Assembly: GCF_000346755.1 (NCBI RefSeq)
Contig: NZ_ANNV01000070.1
Coordinates: 1 to 38,495 of the forward strand
Source: Pseudomonas sp. CBZ-4
GTDB lineage: Bacteria; Pseudomonadota; Gammaproteobacteria; Pseudomonadales; Pseudomonadaceae
Direction of reading: 5' to 3'
Length of the DNA: 38,495 bases
The translations under genes were made by a program, and so were the position numbers. This document shows positions 8,422 to 18,085 of the stretch, piece after piece; position 1 is the first letter of the stretch; each line of letters starts with the position of its first letter. The notes below the pieces were generated by a model. That model saw nothing but the letters and a program-made list of their open reading frames with translations, did no database searches and was not told the DNA's origin.

Positions 8422-8961
8422 ATGGCCCTTCACCCATTCAAGCTTTCAACCAACAGCGGCGCAGACACAAACGTCATGAGTACAACTCCCCCCGCTCAGC
8501 CCAACGCTGCCCTGCAGGTATGGCACAAAGAGTTTGCGGGTGTGGTTGCAACATGGAGAAACGTCGGTACTGGGTATGCTGATATTTACGGCGCCTTCGG
8601 AATATGGCTGCCTATTCCTAACGACGGCGACCTGAGCCAGTGGGCCGTCACTAACGGAGAACACCCCGATACAGCTGCTCCTGCGACCGGGCAAAGCGCG
8701 GATCCTGTGATTTCGAAGTTGCTGGGCAATAATTCATCGATATTCGTTGAAGGCACAGGAACGCCCTATACAAGAGTCGATGTGCACGAAGCGGGTACGG
8801 GTGTATTCCTGGGCTCTCTCCCAATACGGGCCGACGGGACCTTTTCTGGTGGGATTGGTAATGTCCGACCGGGCTTTATCAATATCGTCGTCAGGTACAC
8901 AGGTGACAACGGTAGTACTTTTTCGGGATGGAGTAACGCCATGCAGACAGATGCAACCTAG
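8422..8961 (+). CDS. Small Ig-like-domain protein of unknown function
   Basis: This 179-residue frame is visibly more AT-rich than its neighbours. The C-terminal 80 residues or so (SSIFVEGTGTPYTRVDVHEAGTGVFLGSLPIRADGTFSGGI...GDNGSTFSGWS) resemble the bacterial Ig-like beta-sandwich repeats found in large adhesins and secreted proteins of Pseudomonas. The middle part (YADIYGAFGIWLPIPNDGDLSQWAV) is unlike anything I recognise. There is no signal peptide and the ATG at 8422 has a poor ribosome-binding site. A better site (GGAGG at 8342-8346) lies ahead of an ATG at 8355 in another frame (MSLLDFWAPTDC), which would join this frame if one C were removed near 8390-8395. A bidirectional terminator follows. 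Confidence 0.6.
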   Translation: MALHPFKLSTNSGADTNVMSTTPPAQPNAALQVWHKEFAGVVATWRNVGTGYADIYGAFGIWLPIPNDGDLSQWAVTNGEHPDTAAPATGQSADPVISKLLGNNSSIFVEGTGTPYTRVDVHEAGTGVFLGSLPIRADGTFSGGIGNVRPGFINIVVRYTGDNGSTFSGWSNAMQTDAT

Positions 8962-8982
8962 CGCGCCCCCTTAAATGCCCAC

Positions 8983-9014
8983 AAAAAAAGCCCGCATCAC
9001 TGCGGGCTTTTTTT
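8983..9014. terminator. Bidirectional terminator between the Ig-like gene and fba
   Basis: AAAAAAAGCCCGCA and TGCGGGCTTTTTTTT form a near-perfect stem with a four-base loop and a U run on either strand, so it can serve both convergent genes. Confidence 0.9.
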
Positions 9015-9027
9015 CAAACAGTAAGGC

Positions 9028-10092
9028 TCAATTCACCTTAGCGTTCAACTCACCCTTCAAATACCGCTGATACATCGCTTCCAACGAGATCGGCTTGATC
9101 TTCGAAGCGTTGCCGGCAGTGCCAAAGGCCTCGTAGCGCGCGATACACACGTCACGCATGGCCGTCACGGTAGCGCCGAAGAATTTGCGCGGATCAAACT
9201 CGCTCGGATTGGTAGCCATCAGGCGACGCATCGCACCGGTGGACGCCAGGCGCAGGTCGGTGTCGATGTTGACCTTGCGCACGCCGTGCTTGATGCCTTC
9301 GACGATTTCTTCAACCGGTACGCCGTAGGTTTCTTTGATGTCGCCGCCATACTGGTTGATGATCGCCAGCCATTCCTGCGGTACCGAGGAAGAACCGTGC
9401 ATCACCAGGTGGGTGTTGGGGATGCGCTTGTGGATTTCCTTGATGCGGTCGATGGCCAGCACGTCACCGGTAGGTGGCTTGGTGAACTTGTAGGCGCCGT
9501 GGCTGGTGCCGATGGCGATGGCCAGGGCGTCAACTTGGGTCTTCTTGACGAAGTCGGCAGCTTCTTCCGGGTCGGTCAGCATCTGGCTGTGATCCAGCAC
9601 GCCTTCGGCGCCGATGCCGTCTTCTTCGCCGGCCATGCCGGTTTCCAGGGAACCCAGGCAGCCCAGCTCGCCTTCAACCGACACGCCGCAGGCGTGGGCC
9701 AGGGCGACGGTTTGCTGGGTTACGCGTACGTTGTACTCGTAGTCGGTTGGGGTCTTGCCGTCTTCGCCGAGGGAACCGTCCATCATCACCGAGCTGAAGC
9801 CCAGTTGGATGGAGCGCTGGCACACGTCAGGGCTGGTGCCGTGGTCCTGGTGCATGCACACCGGGATGTGCGGGAATTCTTCGATGGCCGCGAGGATCAG
9901 GTGACGCAGGAACGGCGCGCCGGCGTATTTGCGGGCACCGGCCGAAGCCTGGACGATCACGGGGGAGTCAGTCTTGTCAGCGGCTTCCATGATGGCGCGC
10001 ATCTGCTCAAGGTTGTTGACGTTAAAGGCTGGGACGCCGTAGCCGAACTCGGCTGCGTGGTCCAGCATTTGACGCATGCTGATAAGTGCCAT
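9028..10092 (-). CDS. fba: Fructose-bisphosphate aldolase, class II
   Basis: This 354-residue enzyme splits fructose 1,6-bisphosphate into dihydroxyacetone phosphate and glyceraldehyde 3-phosphate (reversible). It has the class II, Calvin-type signatures: [13 protein letters not shown] near the N-terminus, the zinc region [15 protein letters not shown], the glycine-rich [26 protein letters not shown] and [12 protein letters not shown]. Length is normal for the subtype. It is the last gene of the tkt-epd-pgk cluster, separated from the lipoprotein genes by a REPIN, so it probably also has its own promoter in the 270-bp gap upstream. In Pseudomonas, which lacks phosphofructokinase, its main direction is gluconeogenic. 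Confidence 0.97.
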   Translation of the reverse strand: MALISMRQMLDHAAEFGYGVPAFNVNNLEQMRAIMEAADKTDSPVIVQASAGARKYAGAPFLRHLILAAIEEFPHIPVCMHQDHGTSPDVCQRSIQLGFSSVMMDGSLGEDGKTPTDYEYNVRVTQQTVALAHACGVSVEGELGCLGSLETGMAGEEDGIGAEGVLDHSQMLTDPEEAADFVKKTQVDALAIAIGTSHGAYKFTKPPTGDVLAIDRIKEIHKRIPNTHLVMHGSSSVPQEWLAIINQYGGDIKETYGVPVEEIVEGIKHGVRKVNIDTDLRLASTGAMRRLMATNPSEFDPRKFFGATVTAMRDVCIARYEAFGTAGNASKIKPISLEAMYQRYLKGELNAKVN

Positions 10093-10248
10093 TGTGTTGT
10101 CTCTCCCGGTCGAGGGTCGTTAATCGTGCAAGCCTGCCGTAGCGGCGGCTGCTATTCAAGTTATTGCAGGCCAGGGTTTGCATGCCTGGCTTGCTGAATC
10201 GTTATTGCTGATTGGATTCAACCAATCTGAATTTGAAACGGGGTCAAT

Positions 10249-10337
10249 GTGGGAGCTGGCTTGCCTGCGATGGCGGTGTGACAGTTACCGAATTCGTCGG
10301 CTGACCCACCGCTATCGCGGGCAAGCCCGCTCCCACA
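10249..10337. repeat. REPIN with two unlike arms
   Basis: The left arm is GTGGGAGCTGGCTTGCCTGC and the right arm the complement of GTGGGAGCGGGCTTGCCCGC, so two REP subtypes are paired here. It lies upstream of fba and just after the MliC-like gene. Confidence 0.88.
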
Positions 10338-10362
10338 TTTGGATCTCATCAAATTTGAGACC

Positions 10363-10698
10363 TTATTGGGCCTTGCAGCCACGGCCGATCAAATCATCGG
10401 TGGCCACCCAGTAAACCAGGCCTTCCTCACCTTTTGTGTGAAACGCCAATTGGTCGTTGGCGTACAGCACACCCGAGGCGGCCACGTCTTGTTTCAGGCG
10501 GTAGACCTGATCGGAACCGCCGAGGCGTACATCCACCTCGGATTTAGCCGCATTGGCAAAGCGCCAGTTGACCTCGGCCTTGCTGTCGCAGGTCCAGGTG
10601 GTCCACTTGTCGGCAGTTTCTGCCTTGCTGTTGAACATGTTCATGCTGCTGCAGCCGGCCAACAGGGCCAGGGCTGCCAGGGCGAAAACGCCTTTCAT
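10363..10698 (-). CDS. MliC-like lipoprotein (lysozyme-inhibitor fold)
   Basis: This 111-residue protein starts MKGVFALAALALLAGCSS, with a lipobox LAGC giving a lipid-anchored Cys. The mature part has the MliC pattern: WTTWTCDSKAEVNWRF, then VYRLKQDVAASGVLYANDQLAFHTKGEEGLV and a terminal GRGC, the two Cys being placed to form the family disulfide. MliC proteins bind and inhibit C-type lysozyme at the outer membrane; that activity is inferred here from the fold only. I chose 10698 because GAGGATT lies just upstream; the longer frame to 10755 would spoil the lipoprotein signal. It follows another small lipoprotein gene. Confidence 0.8.
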   Translation of the reverse strand: MKGVFALAALALLAGCSSMNMFNSKAETADKWTTWTCDSKAEVNWRFANAAKSEVDVRLGGSDQVYRLKQDVAASGVLYANDQLAFHTKGEEGLVYWVATDDLIGRGCKAQ

Positions 10699-10745
10699 TG
10701 CCAATCCTCGTGAGGCGACCCGTGGCCGCCAGTTGATCAGACCCG

Positions 10746-10973
10746 TCAAGGACAACCCTGTTCCTGACCGTTGGGCGCGGCGTCGTATTTCTCCAGACGC
10801 TCGTTGCCGATGCGCTTGTTGATCACCGGCATGGTCTCGGCTTGCCAGTCAGCCTGGTAGCAGCTTTTTTTCGCCTGCGCCCCAGGCGTTCCGGCCTCGG
10901 GCGCCGCGTTTGGCGTGCTGCCGCAGCCGGCCAACAGGCCCGCGGCGATCACCAGTGCCAACGACTTGATCAT
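10746..10973 (-). CDS. Small lipoprotein of unknown function
   Basis: This 75-residue protein has a lipoprotein signal MIKSLALVIAAGLLAGCGS (lipobox LAGC) and a short mature region: a Pro/Ala-rich linker, then KKSCYQADWQAETMPVINKRIGNERLEKYDAAPNGQEQGC. Two Cys in the mature part could form a disulfide. The start at 10973 has AAGGAG nearby. It sits 29 bp after pgk and 47 bp before the MliC-like gene on the same strand, so the two lipoproteins are probably read through from pgk. I do not recognise a domain. Confidence 0.72.
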   Translation of the reverse strand: MIKSLALVIAAGLLAGCGSTPNAAPEAGTPGAQAKKSCYQADWQAETMPVINKRIGNERLEKYDAAPNGQEQGCP

Positions 10974-11002
10974 GGGAAGACTCCTTTTCCGCATCACCCG
11001 CT

Positions 11003-12166
11003 TTAGCCTTTGGCTCGGGTTTCCAGCACTTCCACGGCCGGCAACACTTTGCCCTCGACGAATTCGAGGAACGCGCCGCCACCGGTAGAAATGTAGGAGA
11101 TCTGATCGCTAACGCCATATTTATCGATGGCCGCCAGGGTGTCACCGCCGCCAGCAATGGAGAATGCCGAGCTTTCAGCGATGGCCTTGGCCAGTACCTT
11201 GGTGCCGTTGCCGAACTGGTCGAACTCGAACACGCCGACCGGACCGTTCCACAGGATGGTCTGGGAAGCTTTCAGCAGTTCAGCGAAGTTGGCTGCGGTT
11301 TGCGGGCCGATGTCCAGGATCATGTCGTCGTCGGCCACGTCAGCTATCAGCTTGACGGTGGCGGCGGCGCTTTCGGCGAATTCCTTGGCGACGACCACGT
11401 CGACCGGCAATGGCACGCTGACTTTAGCGGCGATGGCGCGGGCGGTGTCCAGCAGGTCCGGCTCGTACAGGGACTTGCCCACCGGGTGACCAGCTGCGGC
11501 CAGGAAGGTGTTGGCGATGCCGCCGCCGACGATCAACTGGTTGCAGATCTGGCTCAGGCTGTTGAGCACGTCCAGTTTGGTGGACACCTTGGAACCGGCC
11601 ACGATAGCGGCCATCGGTTGCGCCGGCGCACCCAGGGCCTTGCCCAGTGCATCCAGTTCAGCCGCCAGCAACGGGCCAGCAGCCGCGACCTTGGCGAACT
11701 TGGCCACGCCGTGGGTCGAACCCTCGGCGCGGTGGGCAGTGCCGAAGGCGTCCATCACAAATACGTCGCACAGCGCAGCGTATTGCTGGGCCAGTTCGTC
11801 GCTGTTCTTTTTCTCGCCTTTGTTGAAGCGCACGTTTTCGAACAGCACGATATCGCCGGCTTTGACGTCAACGCCGCCCAGGTAGTCAGCCACCAGCGGC
11901 ACGTCGCGGCCCAGGGCTTTGCTGAGGTAATCGGCTACAGGCTTGAGGCTGTTTTCGGCGGAGAACTCACCTTCGGTCGGACGACCCAGGTGGGAGCAGA
12001 CCATCACGGCCGCACCTTTTTCCAGGGCCAGCTTGATGGTCGGCAGCGAGGCCAGGATTCGCGCATCGCTGGTGACAACACCGTCCTTGACTGGGACGTT
12101 GAGGTCTTCGCGGATCAGTACGCGCTTACCTTGCAGATCGAGGTCGGTCATCTTCAACACGGTCAT
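11003..12166 (-). CDS. pgk: Phosphoglycerate kinase
   Basis: This 387-residue enzyme exchanges phosphate between 1,3-bisphosphoglycerate and ADP. Signatures include [10 protein letters not shown] near the N-terminus, [44 protein letters not shown] sequence, [22 protein letters not shown] and the nucleotide-binding [16 protein letters not shown] and STGGGAFLE. The start [16 protein letters not shown] at 12166 gives the usual length. It begins 17 bp after the epd stop, clearly in the same transcription unit. Confidence 0.97.
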   Translation of the reverse strand: MTVLKMTDLDLQGKRVLIREDLNVPVKDGVVTSDARILASLPTIKLALEKGAAVMVCSHLGRPTEGEFSAENSLKPVADYLSKALGRDVPLVADYLGGVDVKAGDIVLFENVRFNKGEKKNSDELAQQYAALCDVFVMDAFGTAHRAEGSTHGVAKFAKVAAAGPLLAAELDALGKALGAPAQPMAAIVAGSKVSTKLDVLNSLSQICNQLIVGGGIANTFLAAAGHPVGKSLYEPDLLDTARAIAAKVSVPLPVDVVVAKEFAESAAATVKLIADVADDDMILDIGPQTAANFAELLKASQTILWNGPVGVFEFDQFGNGTKVLAKAIAESSAFSIAGGGDTLAAIDKYGVSDQISYISTGGGAFLEFVEGKVLPAVEVLETRAKG

Positions 12167-12183
12167 GGGTCGCAGTTCCTGAA

Positions 12184-13239
12184 TTACTGTTGAGGTTGTT
12201 GGGTAGCGATGTGCAGATAGTGGCCTGCAACATCCAGCATGCGGTTGGCAAAGCCCCATTCGTTGTCGAACCAGGCCAGGATGTTCACCAGCCGTGGGCC
12301 GGAAACGCGGGTCTGGCTGGCATCGACAATCGCCGAATGCGGGTCATGGTTGAAATCACAACTGGCGTGGGGCAACTCGGTGTAGGCCAAAAGGCCTTTA
12401 AGCGGGCCGCTGGTGGCGGCGTCGCGCAGGATCCGGTTGACCTCCGTCGCATCGGTGTCGCTCACGGTCTGCATGGTGATGTCCAGGCAAGACACGTTCA
12501 CCGTCGGCACCCGTACGGCTTTGGCCTGGATTCGCCCGGCAAGTTCCGGCAGCAGTCGCTCGATGCCCCGCGCCAGGCCGGTAGACACCGGAATCACCGA
12601 CTGGAACGCCGAGCGCGTGCGGCGCAGGTCTTCGTGGTGGTAGGCGTCGATCACCGGCTGGTCGTTCATCGCCGAGTGAATGGTGGTGATCGATACGTAG
12701 TCCAGGCCGATCGCCTGGTCCAGCAGGCGCAACAGCGGCACGCTGCAATTGGTGGTGCAGGACGCGTTGGACACCAGCAGCTCGGCGCCGGTCAGGCAAT
12801 CCTGGTTGATACCGTAGACGATGGTGGCGTCGACATCCGCCTCGCTGGCCATCGGCTGGGAAAACAGCACACGCGGCGCGCCGGCGTCGAGGAAACGCTG
12901 GCCATCGGCACGGGTGTGGTAGACACCGGAACATTCCAGCACCAGGTCGACGCCCAGGGCTTTCCAGTCGATACCTTCGGGGGTGGCACTGCGCAGGACC
13001 TTCACGCAGTTGCCATTAATATGCAGACAGTCGTCTTCGACCCGCACTTCACCGGGGAACCGGCCGTGGGTGGAGTCAAAGCGTGTCAGGTATTCGATGC
13101 TGGCCATGTCGGCCAGATCATTGATCGCGACAATTTCAAACCCGGCTGCCGCCCCTCGCTCGAACAGAGCACGCAAGACGCAACGACCAATGCGGCCGTA
13201 GCCGTTGAGTGCAACTTTGTAGGGACGCGGTTGGGGCAT
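12184..13239 (-). CDS. epd: Erythrose-4-phosphate dehydrogenase
   Basis: This 351-residue GAPDH-family enzyme oxidises erythrose 4-phosphate with NAD+ to 4-phosphoerythronate, the first step to pyridoxal phosphate. It has the Rossmann motif [16 protein letters not shown], the catalytic [30 protein letters not shown] and [13 protein letters not shown] call Epd rather than Gap because of its place between tkt and pgk and the HSAMNDQ sequence. The start [15 protein letters not shown] at 13239 fits the family; the open frame upstream runs into a REPIN. The ribosome-binding site is weak (GAGAACC). Confidence 0.93.
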   Translation of the reverse strand: MPQPRPYKVALNGYGRIGRCVLRALFERGAAAGFEIVAINDLADMASIEYLTRFDSTHGRFPGEVRVEDDCLHINGNCVKVLRSATPEGIDWKALGVDLVLECSGVYHTRADGQRFLDAGAPRVLFSQPMASEADVDATIVYGINQDCLTGAELLVSNASCTTNCSVPLLRLLDQAIGLDYVSITTIHSAMNDQPVIDAYHHEDLRRTRSAFQSVIPVSTGLARGIERLLPELAGRIQAKAVRVPTVNVSCLDITMQTVSDTDATEVNRILRDAATSGPLKGLLAYTELPHASCDFNHDPHSAIVDASQTRVSGPRLVNILAWFDNEWGFANRMLDVAGHYLHIATQQPQQ

Positions 13240-13281
13240 GGGGTTCTCGATCAAGGTTAGTTCGGTGTTGCGTGCTCTGAC

Positions 13282-13380
13282 GCCATCGCGGGCAAGCCCG
13301 CTCCCACACTTGAATGGGTTCACAATTGCAACTGTGTGAACCCGATCCACTGTGGGAGCGGGCTTGCCCGCGATAGCGCC
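13282..13380. repeat. REPIN between tkt and epd
   Basis: GCCATCGCGGGCAAGCCCGC on the left and the complementary arm on the right (ending CGCGATAGC) enclose a spacer. The spacer itself contains a further inverted repeat, GGGTTCACA / TGTGTGAACCC, so the whole unit can fold as one long hairpin in the tkt-epd message. Confidence 0.9.
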
Positions 13381-13402
13381 AGTGCAGACAACGCAGACTG
13401 AC

Positions 13403-15400
13403 TTAGTCTTCCAGCAGCTCTTCAGCCTGACCCAGGATGTTGTCCAGGGTGAAACCGAACTCTTCGAACAACGCTGGCGCCGGCGCCGACTCACCGTAGG
13501 TGGTCATGCCGATCACGCGGCCTTCCAGGCCCACGTACTTGTACCAGTAGTCGGCGTGAGCCGCTTCGATGGCGATACGCGCGCTGACCTGCAACGGCAG
13601 GACCGATTGCTTGTAGCCGGCGTCCTGGGCATCGAACACGCTGGTGCACGGGATGGAAACCACACGCACCTTGCGGCCCTGCTCGGTCAGCTTGTCGTAC
13701 GCCTGAACGGTCAGGCCCACTTCGGAACCGGTGGAGATCAGGATCAGCTCCGGCTCGCCGTCGCAGTCTTTCAGCACGTAACCGCCACGGGCGATGTCGG
13801 CGATCTGTGCGTCGGTACGCACCTGGTGTTGCAGGTTCTGACGGGAGAAGATCAGCGCCGAAGGGCCGTCCTTACGCTCGATGGCGTGCTTCCAGGCCAC
13901 GGCGGATTCCACCGCGTCGGCTGGGCGCCAGGTGTCCAGGTTCGGCGTGGTACGCAGGCTGGTCAGTTGCTCGACCGGCTGGTGCGTCGGGCCGTCTTCG
14001 CCCAGGCCGATGGAGTCGTGGGTGTAGACGTGGATCACGCGCTTCTTCATCAGCGCAGCCATACGTACGGCGTTGCGCGCGTATTCCATGAACATCAGGA
14101 AGGTCGCGCCGTAAGGCACCAGGCCGCCGTGCAGGGACACGCCGTTCATGATGGCGCTCATGCCGAACTCACGTACGCCGTAGTACATGTAGTTGCCGCT
14201 GGCGTCTTCAGCCGATACGCCTTTGCAGCCTTTCCACAGGGTCAGGTTGGAACCGGCCAGGTCGGCCGAACCACCGAGGATTTCCGGCAGCAACGGGCCG
14301 AAGGCGTTCAGGGTGTTCTGGCTGGCTTTACGGCTGGCGATGGTCTCGCCCTTGGCCGCGACTTCGGCGATGTAGGCCGAGGCTTTTTCCGAGAAGTCGG
14401 CGGGCAGGTCACCGGCGAGGCGGCGGACCAGCTCGTTGGCCAACTCAGGGAATTCGGCAGAGTAGGCAGCGAAACGCTGGTCCCACTCGGCTTCGGTGGC
14501 CAGGCCTTTTTCTTTCGCATCCCACTCGGCGTAGATATCAGCCGGGATTTCGAACGGGCCGTGGTTCCACTTCAGCGCAGCACGGGTCAGGGCGATTTCC
14601 GCGTCACCCAGTGGGGCGCCGTGGCAGTCTTCCTTGCCTTGCTTGTTCGGCGAACCGAAGCCGATGGTGGTCTTGCAGCAGATCAGGGTCGGCTGCGCGC
14701 TCTTGCGCGCGGTGTCGATGGCGGTCTTGATCTCTTCCGGGTCGTGACCGTCGACGTTGCGGATCACCTGCCAGTTGTAGGCTTCGAAACGCTTCGGGGT
14801 GTCATCGGTGAACCAGCCTTCGACTTCGCCGTCGATGGAGATGCCGTTGTCATCGTAGAAGGCAATCAGCTTGCCCAGGCCCAGGGTACCGGCCAGGGAA
14901 GCGACTTCGTGGGAAATGCCTTCCATCATGCAGCCATCACCCAGGAACACATAGGTGTGGTGATCGACGATGTCGTGGCCAGGGCGGTTGAACTGCGCGC
15001 CCAGGACTTTTTCCGCCAGCGCGAAACCCACGGCGTTGGCCAGACCTTGGCCCAGGGGACCGGTGGTGGTCTCGACGCCTGGGGTGTAGCCGAATTCCGG
15101 GTGACCCGGGGTGCGGCTGTGCAGCTGGCGGAAGCTTTTCAGGTCGTCGATGGTGACGTCGTAGCCGGTCAGGTGCAGCAGCGAATAGATCAGCATCGAG
15201 CCGTGGCCGTTGGACAGCACGAAGCGGTCACGGTCGGCAAACGATGGATTGGTCGGGTTGTGCTTCAGGTAGTCACGCCAAAGCACCTCGGCGATATCCG
15301 CCATGCCCATCGGGGCACCGGGATGGCCGCTGTTGGCTTTTTGCACGGCATCCATGCTGAGGGCACGAATGGCGTTGGCACGCTCACGACGGCTGGGCAT
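13403..15400 (-). CDS. tkt: Transketolase
   Basis: This 665-residue thiamine-diphosphate enzyme moves two-carbon ketol units between sugar phosphates in the pentose phosphate pathway. The N-terminal [34 protein letters not shown], the cofactor-binding [18 protein letters not shown]...[11 protein letters not shown], and the pyrimidine-domain [22 protein letters not shown] are all intact, as is the C-terminal domain ([16 protein letters not shown]). The ATG at 15400 has AGGAGAT upstream. It heads the tkt-epd-pgk cluster and is divergent from the ArsR/methyltransferase-metK unit. Confidence 0.97.
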   Translation of the reverse strand: MPSRRERANAIRALSMDAVQKANSGHPGAPMGMADIAEVLWRDYLKHNPTNPSFADRDRFVLSNGHGSMLIYSLLHLTGYDVTIDDLKSFRQLHSRTPGHPEFGYTPGVETTTGPLGQGLANAVGFALAEKVLGAQFNRPGHDIVDHHTYVFLGDGCMMEGISHEVASLAGTLGLGKLIAFYDDNGISIDGEVEGWFTDDTPKRFEAYNWQVIRNVDGHDPEEIKTAIDTARKSAQPTLICCKTTIGFGSPNKQGKEDCHGAPLGDAEIALTRAALKWNHGPFEIPADIYAEWDAKEKGLATEAEWDQRFAAYSAEFPELANELVRRLAGDLPADFSEKASAYIAEVAAKGETIASRKASQNTLNAFGPLLPEILGGSADLAGSNLTLWKGCKGVSAEDASGNYMYYGVREFGMSAIMNGVSLHGGLVPYGATFLMFMEYARNAVRMAALMKKRVIHVYTHDSIGLGEDGPTHQPVEQLTSLRTTPNLDTWRPADAVESAVAWKHAIERKDGPSALIFSRQNLQHQVRTDAQIADIARGGYVLKDCDGEPELILISTGSEVGLTVQAYDKLTEQGRKVRVVSIPCTSVFDAQDAGYKQSVLPLQVSARIAIEAAHADYWYKYVGLEGRVIGMTTYGESAPAPALFEEFGFTLDNILGQAEELLED

Positions 15401-15593
15401 CGCTGATCTCCTGGGGGTTTGTATAAAAGAAACGGAAAAAAGGACCGGCATTTTCCCTCAGCCACCGCCTGCGGGCAATGACAGATAGTCACTTGTGCGG
15501 TTTTTCCTGTGCTTGGGGCGTCATTCCCTTGCAGAAACCGGTCACCCGTTCGTCTAAAGGTTATCGCGGTCGCTTATAACCGCCACTTATCGA

Positions 15594-15619
15594 CCAATAT
15601 CAAAACTTTTTGATATTGG
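15594..15619. promoter_or_regulatory. Perfect 12-bp inverted repeat, probable operator
   Basis: The arms CCAATATCAAAA and TTTTGATATTGG are perfect complements separated by CT. The site ends 42 bases before the start of the ArsR/methyltransferase gene and directly abuts a promoter-like -35 (TTGCGG at 15622). Position and symmetry fit the operator of a dimeric ArsR-type repressor, most simply the downstream regulator acting on itself and metK. It is inference; no binding data. Confidence 0.6.
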
Positions 15620-15621
15620 CC

Positions 15622-15650
15622 TTGCGGGGATTACCCCCCGTCTCTAGACT
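15622..15650 (+). promoter_or_regulatory. Candidate promoter for the regulator-metK unit
   Basis: TTGCGG at 15622-15627 and TAGACT at 15645-15650 are 17 bases apart. Transcription would start about 15657, only a few bases before the ATG at 15661, suggesting a nearly leaderless message. There is also no good Shine-Dalgarno sequence there. Confidence 0.4.
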
Positions 15651-15660
15651 GCTGGCCATT

Positions 15661-16656
15661 ATGAATCTACCCGTGCCCTCCCTGCGTCCCGACGACGGCG
15701 ATGAACTGGCAGCCTTGTGCAAGGCCGCTGGCGACCCGTTGCGCCTGAACGTGCTGCGCGCACTGGCCAACGACTCGTTTGGCGTACTGGAACTGGCGCA
15801 GATCTTCGCCATCGGCCAGTCGGGCATGAGCCACCACTTGAAGGTGCTGGCCCAGGCCGACCTGGTGGCCACCCGCCGCGAGGGCAATGCGATTTTCTAC
15901 CGTCGCGCCCTGCCCCACACCGAACTGCTGGGCGGCAAGCTGCACGCTGCCCTGCTCGACGAAGTGGACAGCCTGGGCCTGCCGGGCGATGTGCAAGCCC
16001 GCATCGGCCAGGTCCACGGGCAACGCGCGGCGGCCAGCCAGGACTTTTTCTCACGGGTCGCCGAGAAGTTTCGCGCCCAACAGGATCTGATCGCCGGGTT
16101 GGCCCAATACCGCGAAAGCGTACTGGCGCTGCTGGACAAGCTGAGCTTCAGTGATGGGGCCACGGCGCTGGAAGTCGGCCCTGGCGATGGCGGTTTCCTG
16201 CCGGAGCTGGCGCGACGCTTCCAGCAAGTCACCGCGCTGGACAACAGCCCGGCGATGCTCGAACTGGCGCGCCAGCTGTGCGAGCGCGAAGCGTTGGGCA
16301 ATGTCACGCTGCAACTGGCCGATGCGCTCAATAGCGCATCGACCAAGGCCGACTGCGTGGTGCTGAACATGGTCTTGCACCATTTCGCCGCCCCCGCCGA
16401 CGCCCTCAAGCAAATGGCCGGGCTGCTGCACCCCGGCGGTAGCCTGCTGGTTACGGATTTATGCAGCCACAACCAGAATTGGGCCAGGGAGGCCTGCGGT
16501 GATCTCTGGTTGGGTTTTGAACAGGACGATCTGGCCCGTTGGGCCACCGCTGCGGGACTCGTTCCCGGGGAAAGCCTCTATGTAGGTTTACGTAATGGTT
16601 TCCAGATCCAGGTCCGCCATTTTCAGCGACCGGCTGGCGACACTCACCATCGGTAA
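15661..16656 (+). CDS. ArsR-type regulator fused to a SAM-dependent methyltransferase domain
   Basis: This 331-residue protein has an N-terminal ArsR winged helix (about 12-85: [17 protein letters not shown]...[37 protein letters not shown]) and a C-terminal class I methyltransferase-like domain with the SAM-binding loop [10 protein letters not shown] at 171-180, an acidic residue after the next strand (TALDNS) and [10 protein letters not shown]. No metal-binding Cys pair is evident. It ends 19 bp before metK, so the two are cotranscribed. An ArsR-family regulator of SAM/homocysteine metabolism sensing SAH (SahR) has been described in other Proteobacteria; this gene's SAM-type pocket and its metK neighbour make a similar role likely but unproven. 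The ATG at 15661 begins the protein just before the winged helix. Confidence 0.85.
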   Translation: MNLPVPSLRPDDGDELAALCKAAGDPLRLNVLRALANDSFGVLELAQIFAIGQSGMSHHLKVLAQADLVATRREGNAIFYRRALPHTELLGGKLHAALLDEVDSLGLPGDVQARIGQVHGQRAAASQDFFSRVAEKFRAQQDLIAGLAQYRESVLALLDKLSFSDGATALEVGPGDGGFLPELARRFQQVTALDNSPAMLELARQLCEREALGNVTLQLADALNSASTKADCVVLNMVLHHFAAPADALKQMAGLLHPGGSLLVTDLCSHNQNWAREACGDLWLGFEQDDLARWATAAGLVPGESLYVGLRNGFQIQVRHFQRPAGDTHHR

Positions 16657-16675
16657 ATATCAGGAAAACATCGAG

Positions 16676-17866
16676 ATGAGCGAATACTCCCTTTTCACCT
16701 CCGAGTCCGTGTCTGAAGGGCATCCGGACAAAATCGCCGACCAGATTTCTGACGCGGTGCTGGACGCCATCATTGCTGAAGACAAGTTCGCCCGTGTGGC
16801 GTGCGAGACTCTGGTGAAAACCGGTGTAGCGATCATCGCTGGCGAAGTGACCACCACCGCCTGGGTTGACCTGGAGCAGATCGTCCGTGACGTGATCACC
16901 GACATCGGCTACAACAGCTCCGACGTCGGTTTCGACGGCGCCACCTGCGGCGTGATGAACATCATCGGCAAGCAGTCCCCCGACATCAACCAGGGTGTGG
17001 ACCGCGCCAAGCCTGAAGATCAGGGCGCCGGCGACCAGGGCCTGATGTTCGGCTACGCCAGCAACGAAACCGACGTGCTGATGCCAGCACCGATCACCTT
17101 CTCGCACCAGCTGGTACAACGCCAGGCCGAAGCCCGCAAAAGCGGCCTGCTGCCATGGCTGCGCCCGGATGCCAAGTCCCAGGTGACCTGCCGTTACGAA
17201 GGCGGCAAAGTCGTCGGTATCGACGCCGTGGTCCTGTCGACCCAGCACAACCCGGACGTGTCCTACGCCGACCTGCGCGAAGGCGTGATGGAGCTGATCG
17301 TCAAGCACGTGCTGCCGGCCGAACTGCTGAGCAAGGACACCCAGTTCCACATCAACCCGACTGGCCAGTTCATCATCGGCGGCCCGGTGGGCGACTGCGG
17401 CCTGACCGGCCGCAAGATCATCGTCGACAGCTACGGCGGCATGGCCCGTCACGGCGGCGGCGCGTTCTCCGGTAAAGACCCGTCCAAGGTTGACCGTTCG
17501 GCCGCCTACGCCGGTCGTTACGTGGCCAAGAACATTGTCGCGGCCGGCCTGGCCGAGCGTTGCGAGATTCAGGTTTCCTACGCGATTGGTGTGGCCCAGC
17601 CTACGTCGATCTCGCTGAATACCTTCGGCACCGGCAAGATCAGCGACGACAAGATCGTCAAGCTGGTGCGTGAGATCTTCGACCTGCGCCCGTACGCCAT
17701 CACCACCATGCTCGACCTGCTGCACCCGATGTACCAGGAAACCGCAGCCTACGGCCACTTCGGTCGCACGCCTGCACAGAAGACCGTCGGCGACGACACC
17801 TTCACCACGTTCACCTGGGAAAAAACCGACCGCGCCGACGACCTGCGCGTCGCTGCCGGCCTGTAA
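16676..17866 (+). CDS. metK: S-adenosylmethionine synthetase
   Basis: This 396-residue cytoplasmic enzyme makes SAM from methionine and ATP. It has the diagnostic [24 protein letters not shown] at the N-terminus, [14 protein letters not shown], and [23 protein letters not shown] in the third domain. The start at 16676 follows AGGAAAA. It is the second gene after the ArsR/methyltransferase regulator, with no room for a separate promoter outside that gene, and is followed by a strong terminator. There is no sign of a SAM riboswitch in front of it. Confidence 0.98.
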   Translation: MSEYSLFTSESVSEGHPDKIADQISDAVLDAIIAEDKFARVACETLVKTGVAIIAGEVTTTAWVDLEQIVRDVITDIGYNSSDVGFDGATCGVMNIIGKQSPDINQGVDRAKPEDQGAGDQGLMFGYASNETDVLMPAPITFSHQLVQRQAEARKSGLLPWLRPDAKSQVTCRYEGGKVVGIDAVVLSTQHNPDVSYADLREGVMELIVKHVLPAELLSKDTQFHINPTGQFIIGGPVGDCGLTGRKIIVDSYGGMARHGGGAFSGKDPSKVDRSAAYAGRYVAKNIVAAGLAERCEIQVSYAIGVAQPTSISLNTFGTGKISDDKIVKLVREIFDLRPYAITTMLDLLHPMYQETAAYGHFGRTPAQKTVGDDTFTTFTWEKTDRADDLRVAAGL

Positions 17867-17881
17867 GCACTCGCGGCATCC

Positions 17882-17919
17882 AAAACCCTGCCGGGTTCGC
17901 CCGGCAGGGTTTTTTATTG
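17882..17919 (+). terminator. metK terminator
   Basis: A 13-bp stem (AAACCCTGCCGGG / CCCGGCAGGGTTT) closed by a TTCG tetraloop and followed by a T run. Confidence 0.95.
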
Positions 17920-18085
17920 CCGGGTGATTCGCGGCGATTGTCACATTTTTTGGATCCAAACCTTGCAGGCCAAATAATGGCCCTCTAGAATCCGCGCCCT
18001 CTCGGGCCCTTCACCTTATTTGGATATTGCCTTGCGCCAGCCCGGGATCCACCAGCGCGCAAGCAATCGAACATTGAGGTTTTTC

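Noticed and set aside
13352..15406. A 684-codon plus-strand frame opposite tkt
   Set aside because: It is the complement of an unmistakable transketolase. Long antisense frames are expected in high-G+C DNA with biased codon use, and its translation is low-complexity (Val/Gly/Gln/His-rich) without domains.
17882..17919. A SAM riboswitch or attenuator near metK
   Set aside because: The structure follows the metK stop codon, has a tetraloop and T run, and is a plain terminator. No SAM-riboswitch consensus lies upstream of metK.
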